NCBI RefSeq assembly: GCF_000220705.2
Contig: NZ_CP023202.1
Location: forward strand, 1,550,001-1,614,000
DNA: 64,000 nucleotides
DNA from: Streptomyces xinghaiensis S187
Lineage (GTDB): Bacteria > Actinomycetota > Actinomycetes > Streptomycetales > Streptomycetaceae
Direction: 5' to 3'
The notes beneath the pieces were generated by a model. It saw only the letters and a program-made list of their open reading frames with translations. It made no database searches and was not told the origin of the DNA. The position numbers were made by a program, and so were the translations under genes. Below, one piece after another: positions 25,647 through 34,400 of the stretch (the first letter of the stretch is position 1; each line of letters opens with the position of its first letter).

Positions 25647-26228
25647 ATGGAGCGTGCGCAGTTCCCGGTGTTCTTCCAGGGGATGGCGGCGCTGGAGAAG
25701 GCGGCAATCGAACTGCTTGCCTATGACACGCACGTCCTCAACGGTCTGCTGCAGACCGAGGAGTACATGCGGGCCGTGCTCGCCATGCGGCGCCCGCCCC
25801 TGGATCAGGAGACGATCGACCAGCGCGTGGCCGCACGGCTCGCTCGGCAAGACATCTTCGACCGTCGGCCGGCGCCCCTGCTGAGCTTCGTCCTCGAAGA
25901 GTCGACTGTGCGGCACCCCTGGGGTGGGCAGACCGTGCACCGAGGGCAGCTGGAGCATCTCCTTCTGACCGGCGAGAGGCGCAACGTCGAAATTCAGGTC
26001 ATGCCGACCGAGCGCGAGGACAACGCGGGCGTGGACGGCGCCTTCACGGTGATCACCCGGAAAGACGGGAAGAGGTTCCTGTACACCGAGGCCCAGGGGG
26101 CGAGCGCTCTGCAGACCGACCCGGAACAGACAACTCTCGCGGCGGCACGCTATGGGATCATCCGATCACAGGCTCTCACGCCGCGAGAGTCGCTCGACTT
26201 CCTGGAAAGGTTGCTGAGATCGCTATGA
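25647..26228 (+). pseudogene. Xre-family DUF5753 regulator, C-terminal part (IS-interrupted)
   Basis: The DUF5753 domain: FPVFFQGMAALEKAAIELLAYDTHVLNGLLQTEEYMRAVL, ARLARQDIFDRRPAPLLSFVLEEST, QLEHLLLTGERRNVEIQVMP and a closing RESLDFLERLLRSL. Its proper start is at 23925, beyond the element. ATG 25647 could re-initiate translation and give a DUF5753-only product without DNA-binding domain, but I see no ribosome site other than AAAGAAGG inside the element end. Confidence 0.85.
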
Positions 26229-26440
26229 ACGACTCCAAGTCCTCGGTCGTCGCCTCCGACCTTGCGTGGTTCAAGAGCAGCTACAGCGGAGCCGAGGGTG
26301 GTCAGTGTGTAGAGATCGCCCCCGCTAAGGGAGTTGTCCACATCCGGGACTCCAAGGACACGGCCGGCCCCGTCATCCGCGTCTCGCGTGGGGCGTGGAC
26401 GGGCTTCATTGGGCTGGCCTCATCGGAGCGGGGCGCCTGA
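26225..26440 (+). CDS. DUF397-family protein
   Basis: 71 residues, DUF397 pattern: LAWFKSSYSGAEGGQCVEIAPAKGVVHIRDSKDTAGPVIRVSRGAWTGFI. In streptomycetes such small proteins are encoded directly after Xre-DUF5753 regulators and antagonise or partner them (as in the AbaA/WhiJ systems). The start overlaps the regulator stop by four bases. With the regulator interrupted, this partner may be unopposed and poorly expressed. Confidence 0.92.
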   Translation: MNDSKSSVVASDLAWFKSSYSGAEGGQCVEIAPAKGVVHIRDSKDTAGPVIRVSRGAWTGFIGLASSERGA

Positions 26441-26459
26441 CGGCCGTCCGTCCGCACCC

Positions 26460-26498
26460 GAGAGCCCTGCCGGTCCTCTGCGGACCGGCAGGGCTCTC
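26460..26498. terminator. 17-bp perfect hairpin terminator
   Basis: Arms GAGAGCCCTGCCGGTCC and its exact complement around a five-base TCTGC loop, 20 bases after the DUF397 stop. Shares the GCCCTGCCGGTCC arm with the hairpin at 16920-16951. Confidence 0.85.
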
Positions 26499-26605
26499 CC
26501 CGTTCGGCGGCTCGCGCCACCTGCGGAAACTCGGAGGTGAGATACGAGGTCCGGCGGGTACCCGAAGGTCTGGCACGACGTACGCGAGACCCCGGGAGGT
26601 GTCCC

Positions 26606-26800
26606 ATGGGGAAACTGGGCGATATGGCAAAGAAGGCCAAGCAGGCGGCGAAGGGCCACCCGGACCAGGCCGACAAGGGCGTCGAGAGGTCCGAGCGCAT
26701 GATCGATGAGCGGACGGGCGACAAGTACGACGCCCAGACCGACAAGGCCGCCGACGCGGCCCGCCGCTCCTACGGAAGCGACGAGCCGAAGGAACGGTAG
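26606..26800 (+). CDS. Rv0909/MT0933-family antitoxin-like protein
   Basis: 64 residues: MGKLGDMAKKAKQAAKGHPDQADKGVERSERMIDERTGDKYDAQTDKAADAARRSYG. This matches the MT0933 antitoxin pattern (glycine-poor, charged, with an ERTGDKY core). In Mycobacterium the partner toxin gene is adjacent; here no toxin gene is next to it, so it is solitary and may serve another role. GGGAGGTGTCCC precedes the ATG. Confidence 0.8.
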   Translation: MGKLGDMAKKAKQAAKGHPDQADKGVERSERMIDERTGDKYDAQTDKAADAARRSYGSDEPKER

Positions 26801-26938
26801 CCCCGGCGCCGCAGCCCGGCCCCCGGTGTTCACGCGCCGGGGGCCGGCGATGCTCTACCGCGCCTTTACCTTGTCCCCCGGCCAGGAGGAGACGCAGTGG
26901 GCAGTCACCATGAGATCGCTCCGGTCCCTCCTCCCCCA

Positions 26939-28039
26939 TTAGAGCAAGTCGACCCGCGGGCAGGAGTAGGTGTCGGCCGCTGCGTCGAGGAAGTTCTGAA
27001 ATGTGCCCTTCAGGACACGCACATAGGCGGTCGGGGTGACGTCGGCACCCTTAAGGGCCCGGTCATACTCGAAGCTACCGCGTACGGTGAAGTAAACGTT
27101 GTTGTCCTTGCACTTCAGGACGGCCTCGTCGGTGGTAGCGACTCCCTTGCCGTCGGGAAGCGTCCGGAAGGTTTTCCCTTTGGGAGCCGCCTCGACGAAG
27201 GAGTCGTCTGTCGTCACGGCGAAGGACAGATGCGCCTTGTCCGGGCCTGCCAGATGCATGTCACAGGCCCAGGTGTGGGCGCTTGCGTCGTTCACCACCT
27301 CGCGGTCCGGCTCGGCACGACCGGCCGGCACGGCTTCCTCGGGCAGCGAGAACCCCGGCAGACCACAGGCATTCCGCACATCCGTCGCGCGCGGAGAGTC
27401 CGGCGCGGCGAGAGCGGGCACGTCCGTGCCAGCCGGTGCTGCACAGCCGGCCTTCTCGGCAACCTGCCGAGCCGAGTGCGTCAGAAGCCGGGCCAGGCCC
27501 GCACGATCCGCTGAACCCTTTTCGACGACGGCTTCAACGGTCGCTACCGGAGCATCGCCGGAGAAGACGACCCGGCTGCCCTGGATCCCACCTACCTTGT
27601 CCCAGCACGACTCGGGCAGAACGACATATCCACGGGTCGATGAGACCGCACCCGTCATCCTGTCCTTGAAGTAGGAGCGAGAGGCAGGCTTCTTCCAAAC
27701 GGCGGTCGTAAAGGGGAACGCCCCCTCTTCACTGTGCGTTTTGACGGTTATCCGCTGGCCTTCGCCTCCGGCGAAGCGACTGGTGCGCTCGACGGTGCAT
27801 GCGAATTCCGCCCTGCTGGAGTCGACTTGAGCACGTACCTGGGAGACCCTGCCGGTGGAGTCCAGAGCAGATCGCACATCACCGCTCTCCAGCCTCCCGT
27901 CGCAGAACGACCCCGATCCGAGGACGTCTGTGTTCCACCAGAGGTAGGAGGAGGTGACTGCGGCGACCGCGACCAGGACGCCCGCCGCGATCCATACCGG
28001 CTTCTTCCTCCGCGTCCTGGATGTCTGTGTGCTGCTCAT
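26939..28039 (-). CDS. Membrane-anchored extracellular protein, third gene of WXG/DUF6571 module A
   Basis: 366 residues. Basic N-terminus, one membrane helix (PVWIAAGVLVAVAAVTSSYLWW, ~14-35), then an outside domain beginning GSFCDGRLESGDVRSALDSTGRVSQVRA...AEFACTV. Several later cysteines (ESCWD, KAGCAAP, NACGLPG, WACDMH, LKCKDN, YSCPR) suggest disulfides. The CxG...C opening is shared with the genes at 35545 and 41566. It follows the large DUF6571-type gene by 43 bases on the same strand, so it is in one operon with it. Function unknown. Confidence 0.75.
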   Translation of the reverse strand: MSSTQTSRTRRKKPVWIAAGVLVAVAAVTSSYLWWNTDVLGSGSFCDGRLESGDVRSALDSTGRVSQVRAQVDSSRAEFACTVERTSRFAGGEGQRITVKTHSEEGAFPFTTAVWKKPASRSYFKDRMTGAVSSTRGYVVLPESCWDKVGGIQGSRVVFSGDAPVATVEAVVEKGSADRAGLARLLTHSARQVAEKAGCAAPAGTDVPALAAPDSPRATDVRNACGLPGFSLPEEAVPAGRAEPDREVVNDASAHTWACDMHLAGPDKAHLSFAVTTDDSFVEAAPKGKTFRTLPDGKGVATTDEAVLKCKDNNVYFTVRGSFEYDRALKGADVTPTAYVRVLKGTFQNFLDAAADTYSCPRVDLL

Positions 28040-28082
28040 CGGTTCCCTGTCTTGTGGTGTACAGCAATGGCGGATGCAGTCA

Positions 28083-30068
28083 TCAGGTGCGGGAGCGCAG
28101 GGCTTCGTACGCTATCTGCCGGCCGTCGACGTAACTCTGCCGTGCCTCCCCGGCAGCTGCTTCCGTGGTCTCCGGAGCCATGCGGCGTTCCTCGCCCCAA
28201 GCGTCGAAAGTGCGGTCGAGGTTGTCCTGAGCAATGTCGTTGCCGCGGCTCAGCTCTTCCTTGGAGAGCGCCCCCTCTTCGGCCTGGACTCCGGCGAGCC
28301 AGTTGTTGAGCGAGACATCGACGAGCCGCTGGGCGGCATCTCCGATGACGGGGATGCCGGTGACCAGACCGCCGCCAACGTGGTAGCCGTAGAAGCGCGT
28401 GTCGGTATCATCGCTGATCTTGTCGTCGTGAATATCCATCTTTACGTCGCCGCCCACCGCGTTGAGCGCCCCGGTGACCTCCCCCACTTTGCGGGCCTCG
28501 TTGGTGGCCGCGGTGACGTTCGGGAAGTCCTGACCCATCAACTCTTCGGACATATAACCCTGCTGGGCGTGGTAGATCCGCTCGAAGTTGGTGGTGTCGT
28601 CGGCCTCGGAGACGCCGCGCATCATGCGGATCAGACTGCTGCGGCTGTTCTGGATCTGCGATGCGTCGCCGTGCTCGTAGACGTCCGCCTTGCCGGACCG
28701 GCCGCCGGGCGCGTCGCCGCTGATGATGTCGACGGCGTCCGGCGAGTAGTCGGCCAGGGCCTGGGAAAGGGGGCCGCGGAGCGCCGCGTAGTCGTCCTGG
28801 GCCAGCACCTCGTCGGCCTTGCCGACCCGCGGGTGCTCAGCGTTCTCGCCGAACTTGCCGTCCGGGTGGCCGTAGTCGATGAGGTTGACGGCGTCGTGCA
28901 GAACACGCACCTGCGCGGCGGTGTGCCGACCCAGTTCCTCGCCTTCGCCACCGGGGACATTGCCGGTGGCACCGGCCGCCAGGGCAAGTCCAAGACCGGT
29001 GCGCACGTCCTTGTCGAAGGTGTCCTTGCCGACGGTCTCGACTTTGCCGTTCCAATTCGAGGTGTCGACATGGTTCCAGTCCCGCTCCGTGAGCAGATAC
29101 TCGAGATTGTCGTTCTTGCCGCCGACCCCCGGGTCCAGGTAACTGGTCGCTGTATCGGGGTCCTTGGACATGATGCCCAGGACGCCGTCGAGCGGGTCGT
29201 TGGCGAACCAGCCGTCGCGCTTACCGCTGAACTGACCGCGCAGGTCCCAGATGTCGGGATTCCCGCCCTGCTTCCCGTCCTCGGCGGCCCGGATGTCGGT
29301 CGCCATGTCCTTGAGGAACTGCCCCGAGTAGCCGTCGCCCTGCTGCATCAGGGTCACCAGGCTCTGGTAACCGCGTACCTGCTGCTCGGCTCCTGGGCCG
29401 ACCCGAAGCTTCTCTCCGGCGACATCGAGGTCGAACGTCCGGGTGCCGGCCTTCTCCAAGTCGGCACGGAACTTCTTGTAGAACGCCGAACCGGTGTCCT
29501 TGGTCGCGACGGCGAGGGAGTTGGCGAGGTCCCCCTGAAGCCCGGCGTACAGGCCCTTGTCCTTCCCGCTGTGCCCGAGGTCGCTGAGTGCGTTGGAGAA
29601 CTCGATGGTGCCCGAGGCTCCAAGATTGTTCAGGAACATCTGATGGAACTCTGTGTTCTTCGCGTTGTCCCGGAACGCGCGCCGCGCCTCCTGGATGTCC
29701 CGTGGGGTCGCATCTCCGGATTCGATGCGCGTGGCGATGTCGGCGAGCTCATCGGCCTCGTATTTCTCGATGTCGCCGCTGGCACTGCCGTTGAAGCCGT
29801 TGGCCGTGCCATCGAGGAGGTCCGAGTCCTGGACCGCGCGCTGGAAGGCGATCTCCACGCCCTTGTCCGCGTCATTGACAGCCTTGACCGCGTTGTCGAT
29901 ACGGTCCTGCCAGGACGTCACCGCCTTGTCGAAGCTCTGCCGGTAGTCCGGATCATGGTGCAGCGCCGCCTTCTCACCGTCGGACAGCTTCTCGTAGTCG
30001 TACGAGACCACGCCCTGATCAGAAACCTTCATGTCGGCCGCGATCGCCTCGCGCCGGGCCGTTTCCAA
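28083..30068 (-). pseudogene. Large DUF6571-type protein of module A, main part (frameshifted)
   Basis: 661 codons, beginning in the middle of the protein: ETARREAIAADMKVSDQGVVSYDYEKL, DPDYRQSFDKAVTSWQDRIDNAVKAV, then long soluble helical regions and a C-terminal GYHVGGGLVTGIPVIGDAAQRLVDVSLNNW segment. The N-terminal ~90 residues are in another frame at 30029-30346; one missing base near 30070 would join them (..YTDR-KLETARREA..). The domain order matches the intact homologue at 39170-41515. I recall this family as DUF6571. TTG 30068 is not a convincing independent start. Confidence 0.75.
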
Positions 30069-30346
30069 CTTCGGTCCGTGTATTGAGTGTGCGCATCACG
30101 CAGAAGCGAGGCAATGGCCTTGGCTTCCTTCTGCGCGTACTGGTATTCGCGCAGCGTGACATCGAATCGCGCACTGGCCGCCCAGGCACTCAAGCCCTGC
30201 CACCCGCCGCCCAGCGAGATACCGTGCACGTCCCGCCGATAGGCGACTTCCTGGTCGCGGAATTCCTTGGCCATGCCATCCCAACGGTCGGCGGCCGTGA
30301 TGAGCGTGCCCAGATCTGTGGTCATGACCTCGTGGTACGTCGGCAT
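30029..30346 (-). pseudogene. DUF6571-type protein of module A, N-terminal WXG-like part
   Basis: Reads MPTYHEVMTTDLGTLITAADRWDGMAKEFRDQ, a central WQG turn (SLGGGWQGLSAWAAS), then a second helix EYQYAQKEAKAIASLLRDAHTQYTD before running out of frame. The helix-turn(WxG)-helix layout is that of WXG100/ESX domains. The natural start is ATG 30346 with GGGGATGG upstream. The single-base frameshift near 30070 separates it from the remaining ~660 residues; it could be a real mutation or an assembly error. Confidence 0.78.
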
Positions 30347-30400
30347 ATCGCCATCCCCCGTGAATTTCCTGCGCAGCAGCTCGAAGCGCGTGCTGCTGAC

Positions 30401-30811
30401 TCAGTACTGATCCAGAGCCGAAGGCGTACGCACCGCCCGCGCACCTGCACTCACGCGGAAGTCGGTGTTCGCGAGAATGGTGTTGGAGCTGCGCAGCGCG
30501 ACCTTCTCGGATCCGAGGCGGTTCATCAACGTCCGCACCTGCTCGCCCCAGGTCTTGTGTGCCTTCTTCAGTGAGGACGACATGAGCCAGCCGTGCCCGT
30601 CCTTGGCGTCGAATGCCTTCACGACCCCGGATGTCGCCTCGTCCGCGTAGTCGCCGGCCTTCTTGGTCTCCGGCTCGATGTGGTCCTCGATCGCCTTGGC
30701 AGCCGCCTTCTTCTCCGCAGGTGTCGAGACCAGGTCCTGCTGCCCGCCTCCAGAGCCGCCCCCATGGTCGGCGGGGTACTCGTTGAGGCGCATCCCCGTG
30801 TCAGATGCCAT
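30401..30811 (-). CDS. Small WXG100-like partner, first gene of module A
   Basis: 136 residues: a short flexible start (MASDTGMRLNEYPADHGGGSGGGQQDL), then two predicted helices, AEKKAAAKAIEDHIEPETKKAGDYADEATSGVV and WLMSSSLKKAHKTWGEQVRTLMNRLGSEKVALR. It is the positional counterpart of the 38725 gene in module B, which has the same layout and size. GGAGGGGGAGAAG precedes ATG 30811. Likely a secreted or chaperone-like partner of the large protein; inferred. Confidence 0.7.
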   Translation of the reverse strand: MASDTGMRLNEYPADHGGGSGGGQQDLVSTPAEKKAAAKAIEDHIEPETKKAGDYADEATSGVVKAFDAKDGHGWLMSSSLKKAHKTWGEQVRTLMNRLGSEKVALRSSNTILANTDFRVSAGARAVRTPSALDQY

Positions 30812-31061
30812 CTTCTCCCCCTCCACTCGCCGATGTGCGATCGGCGCCGGACTTGCCGGTCAACGTATCAACTGTCCTTACGCCGACGCGCGGTGCGCTC
30901 CGAAGGCGCCGAGCACACTCTTGCCACTCCGGGACTGCGTCCGCTCGCGCGGGGGCGAGTCGTTCGGTCGCTCTCGTCGGCGCCCAGGCACTCGGACGGT
31001 CCTGTTTGATTCACAGTGGGGGCGAGTGATCACGGCGGTTCCAGGGTGGCACCCTGGAGCG

Positions 31062-31352
31062 ATGCGACCCAGAACCGACGCACCCGAGAACGATCTGCGG
31101 CATTTGCTCAATGAGTGGGATCCTATTGGTGTCGCCGATGAGGTGCAGGACGAGTACGACTGCATGCTCGCCCCTTTGCTCCAGCGCCTCCGTGGTGGCG
31201 CCGACCAGGCGGAGATCGGGGAATTCCTGCGGCAGGAGCTGGAGCATCACTTCGGTCTCGATCCTCTGGGACTGCGGCCGGACGCGATGGCCGCCCGAGT
31301 GATCGCCTGGTGGGCATCTGTCGGCAGGGCCGACGGCACCGGCCGCGATTAG
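31062..31352 (+). CDS. Small DUF1871-like protein, possible immunity factor
   Basis: 96 residues: NDLRHLLNEWDPIGVADEVQDEYDCMLAPLLQRL, then EIGEFLRQELEHHFGLDPLGL and a final RVIAWWASVG. The WDPIG...DEYD core matches the DUF1871 fold found in putative immunity proteins and Bacillus YxxD-type genes. It is divergent from module A and lies 250 bases from its first gene, a typical place for an immunity gene. The role is inferred from family and position. Confidence 0.6.
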   Translation: MRPRTDAPENDLRHLLNEWDPIGVADEVQDEYDCMLAPLLQRLRGGADQAEIGEFLRQELEHHFGLDPLGLRPDAMAARVIAWWASVGRADGTGRD

Positions 31353-31472
31353 CCGCTCATCGGGACAACGGCTTCGCGGTGACTGGAAGCTGTGCCGGCC
31401 GTCCGGTTCAATCAGTCGGCCATCCGGGGTGTGCGGAGCGATGCCTGCGCGGAGCGATGCCTGCGCCGTCGG

Positions 31473-33011
31473 TCAGGCCCAGGCCCGTCCTTCGCGGCCG
31501 CGGGGGTCGTTGGCCCGGGCCCACCGCGCGTCGATGCGCATCGTGGCCCGGCGCTCGCTGTCGTACCGGTCCCAGCCGGGGTTGCCCGTCCTCGCGAACC
31601 GGATCCACGCCTCGTGCACCCGGGCGGCGAGATCCGCGGGGGGCTTGTCGGGGCCGAGCAGGCCGCCCGGTCCGTGCAGCTGCGGAAGATGCGCCAGATC
31701 GAAGACGAAGGGCAGCTCCACCGCGTGGGCGGCGCCGAGCTCTCCGTCGAGGGCGTGGGAGCGCCACGCGAACTCGTAGGCGAAGGTGGCGGATTGGGGG
31801 TGGGTGGCGTGAGCACCGGCCAGCGCCCGACTCCCCGCGCCGAACGCGGCGTCGCCCATGATGGCGGACCGCAGTTCGCCGAAGGACGCCCCGGGGCGGG
31901 CCTTCCGGTACGTCTCGACGAGCCGCGCCGGATCCGGGTGCGAGCGGGCCGCCGCCGCGTGGACGTCCTCGGCGGTCGAGGTGGAGTACGCGCCCACGGG
32001 GGCCAGGTAGAGGTTTCCCTCCTCGGTGTTGGTCCCGATGAGCAGGTCGACGTCGGCACCGAGGCCGGCGGCGACGGATTCGGCGGGCTGTGTGCCGAGG
32101 ACGAGACTGAAGGGGCTGAGCCCGATCAGGGGGTCGCGGTGCGTCTCGGTCCGCAGGTCGATGCCCGCGAGCCGGCTGGCCGCCTCGACCAGACGCTCGT
32201 CGGAGATGCCCGCGAAGGCGTCGGCGTGGGGCTCGATGCCCAGGACCCCGGCCGCCGCCCGGGTGACGCGGGCGGCCTGTTCGGCCGTGAACGCCCCCAG
32301 GCCGCTGCCGCTCTGGACGATCGCCCGGTGGAAGAGGCCCGTGGCCTCGGGGGTGGCGAGGACGCCGCAGACGATGGTGGCCCCGGCCGACTGGCCGAAG
32401 AGGGTGACGTTGCGCGGATCACCGCCGAAGGCGGCGATGTTGTCCCGGACCCAGCGCAGCGCGGCGACGACATCGAGCAGGCCGCGGTTGGCGGGTGCCC
32501 CGGGGATGTCGAGGAACCCGGCGATGCCGAGGCGGTAGTTCAGGGTGACGAGGACGACACCGTCGCGGGCGAAGCCGGAGCCGTCGTACAGCGCGGACTG
32601 CGTCGATCCGGCGACGAACCCGCCGCCGTGGACGAAGACCATGACGGGCCGGTGCCCGTGGCCGCGGTTGCCGCTGTGGCCGCCCGCGGCTTCGGGTGTC
32701 CAGACGTTGACGGTGAGGAAGTCCTCCCCGCGGCTCCAACCGGCGCCGAAGTAGGGGGACATGTCGACACCGCCGAGCTTGCGCTCGGACTGCGGCGCGT
32801 TGGGCCCGGGCACGGTGGCGTCTCGTACGCCGTCCCAGGACGCATGCGGCTGCGGCGGCGCGAAGCGGCCGGCGCCGAGAGGAGGGGCGGCGTAAGGGAT
32901 GTTCAGGAAGGCGATGGCGCTGTCCAGGCGCAGGCCGCGGACCGCCCCCTGCGCGGTGGTCACGACGGGGTCGGGGTCCGGGTGGGGGTGGTGGGGCTTC
33001 GCGTGGTTCAC
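31473..33011 (-). CDS. Type-B carboxylesterase
   Basis: 512 residues of the alpha/beta-hydrolase carboxylesterase type. Oxyanion hole HGGGF (128-132), nucleophile Ser208 in LFGQSAGATIV, and the NYRLGIAGFL and GDPRNVTLFG blocks. LIGTNTEEGNLYLAPVGAY carries the acidic residue, and a C-terminal His region follows. No signal peptide: the N-terminus is MNHAKPHHPHPDPDP. Hydrolyses carboxylic esters, substrate unknown. Start is GTG 33011 (AAAGG upstream). The MBL-fold gene upstream on the same strand makes a two-gene operon with a 90-base gap. Confidence 0.93.
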   Translation of the reverse strand: MNHAKPHHPHPDPDPVVTTAQGAVRGLRLDSAIAFLNIPYAAPPLGAGRFAPPQPHASWDGVRDATVPGPNAPQSERKLGGVDMSPYFGAGWSRGEDFLTVNVWTPEAAGGHSGNRGHGHRPVMVFVHGGGFVAGSTQSALYDGSGFARDGVVLVTLNYRLGIAGFLDIPGAPANRGLLDVVAALRWVRDNIAAFGGDPRNVTLFGQSAGATIVCGVLATPEATGLFHRAIVQSGSGLGAFTAEQAARVTRAAAGVLGIEPHADAFAGISDERLVEAASRLAGIDLRTETHRDPLIGLSPFSLVLGTQPAESVAAGLGADVDLLIGTNTEEGNLYLAPVGAYSTSTAEDVHAAAARSHPDPARLVETYRKARPGASFGELRSAIMGDAAFGAGSRALAGAHATHPQSATFAYEFAWRSHALDGELGAAHAVELPFVFDLAHLPQLHGPGGLLGPDKPPADLAARVHEAWIRFARTGNPGWDRYDSERRATMRIDARWARANDPRGREGRAWA

Positions 33012-33100
33012 AGTGGTGCCTTTCCGCTTGCCTCTGCCGTGTCTGCTGCTGTGTGGCCCGCCACCAGGGCACCTGGCCGTGGTGGTGGGCCGTCGAGAGG

Positions 33101-34000
33101 TCAGAGCCGGTCGAACGGGGCCCACCGCTTGATGCCGAACGAGCCGCAGCTGCGTTCCACCTCCAGCGCGCCGTGTCCGGCGAAGTGGGCGGGCAGGACG
33201 AGCGCGTTGCTGTCGGCGGCCCAGCCGAGGATCTCCTGCCGGGCACTGCGGGCCGCCGGTGCGTCCTCGCAGAAGCAGCTGTTGTGCTCCGGCCGCATGA
33301 CTTGGAAGGGGGAGTGCATCAGGTCGCCGACGAAGACCGCGCGCTCGGAGCCGGAGGCCAGCATGACGACGCTCGATCCCGGCGTGTGGCCCGGTGTGGC
33401 CTGAAGACCCAGATTGGCGTCGATCTCGTGACCGGATTCCCAGAGCAGGACCTGGCCGGCGGCGTGTACCGGCGCGACGCTGTCCTCGAAGACGTTCTGA
33501 TTGACCCCGCCGGCGATCTTCGGGTTGTTGGCCGGGTTCCAGAACTCGAAGTCGGCCCTGGGCATCAGGTACGTGGCGTTGCGGAAGGTGGGCACCCAGG
33601 TCCGGTCCTCCAGGCGGGTGTTCCAGCCGACGTGGTCGACGTGCAGGTGGGTGTTGACGACGATGTCGACATCGTCGGGGCGCACACCTGCCCGCTCGAG
33701 GTTGCCGAGGAAGTCGAGCTCCAGGTGGCCCCAGACCGGTGCGTAGGGGCGTTCCTTGTGGTTGCCGACCCCGGTGTCGACCAGGATGGTTTTGCCCTCG
33801 CTGCGCAGCACCCACGTCTGCACGGCGACCTCGCAGATCCCGGTCTCGTCGTTGAGGAAGTCCGGGACGAGCACGGACCGGTGTTCGTCCCAGTCCTCCT
33901 TCGGCGAGCCCGGGAAGAACACGTCCGGGGTCATGCCGACCGGGCCGTGCAGCTCCTCGACCCGGGTCACCTCGACGGCGCCGAGCGTCATGTCACTCAT
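33101..34000 (-). CDS. MBL-fold metallo-hydrolase (lactonase-like)
   Basis: 299 residues. Zinc-binding motif THLHVDHVGW (His118/120, Asp122, His123), then TPGHTPGSSVVML and VFVGDLMHSPFQV, and FAGHG near the end. This is the set of quorum-quenching lactonase/AiiA-like MBL enzymes. An N-terminal VEVTRVEELHGP region precedes it. Paired with the carboxylesterase, suggesting joint breakdown of an ester or lactone. Confidence 0.92.
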   Translation of the reverse strand: MSDMTLGAVEVTRVEELHGPVGMTPDVFFPGSPKEDWDEHRSVLVPDFLNDETGICEVAVQTWVLRSEGKTILVDTGVGNHKERPYAPVWGHLELDFLGNLERAGVRPDDVDIVVNTHLHVDHVGWNTRLEDRTWVPTFRNATYLMPRADFEFWNPANNPKIAGGVNQNVFEDSVAPVHAAGQVLLWESGHEIDANLGLQATPGHTPGSSVVMLASGSERAVFVGDLMHSPFQVMRPEHNSCFCEDAPAARSARQEILGWAADSNALVLPAHFAGHGALEVERSCGSFGIKRWAPFDRL

Positions 34001-34040
34001 GGTGTGTGCTCCTGTGTTCGTATCGTGTCGTGGACGGGTC

Positions 34041-34271
34041 TCACCGGTGGCCGCTCAGGCGGACACGCGGCAGGCTGGGATCGGTCGCGGTGGTGCGGGC
34101 GGCGCTGAGCACGTACACGTCCTTGCCGCGCAGCGCGACGGAGGTGGGGTTCCGCGGTCCGTCGCCGGTGTCCGGGACCGTGGTGGTGGTGCTGTGGGGC
34201 CGGATGCGCACGCTCTTGCCGGGGGCGTTGAGGCCGGCGAGGACCTCTTTGCCGCGGCCGGGTTCCTTCAC
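34041..34271 (-). pseudogene. Remnant of a beta-propeller (SMP-30/YVTN-like) protein
   Basis: A 76-codon frame ending RNPTSVALRGKDVYVLSAARTTATDPSLPRVRL. The SVALRGKDVYVLSAA piece is a single blade-like repeat of a sugar-lactonase/YVTN beta-propeller C-terminus. The part before it (KEPGRGKEVLAGLNAPGK) is not conserved, and no upstream portion is present. Taken as a degraded 3' remnant, upstream in the same orientation as the hydrolase operon. Confidence 0.45.
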
Positions 34272-34354
34272 GGTTTTCGGGCAGGCGGCAGCCGCGGTGC
34301 GGCGCCGTGGTCTGGAGGCGTACCGGGAGAAGTGGCTCGCGTCAGGCGGTGTGG

Positions 34355-34400
34355 GTCAGTCGGTGCAGGTCAGGCGGTGCAGGTCAGGCGGTGCGGGGTT
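34355..34400. repeat. Short direct repeats GTCAGGCGGTGC
   Basis: Three near-copies of (C)AGGTCAGGCGGTGCA in tandem just after the stop of the MmyB-type regulator (34384). Possibly slippage-generated. Confidence 0.5.

Noticed and set aside
31392..33404. A 670-codon plus frame opposite the carboxylesterase
   Set aside because: The minus strand has catalytic motifs and alpha/beta-hydrolase signatures; the plus frame has none.
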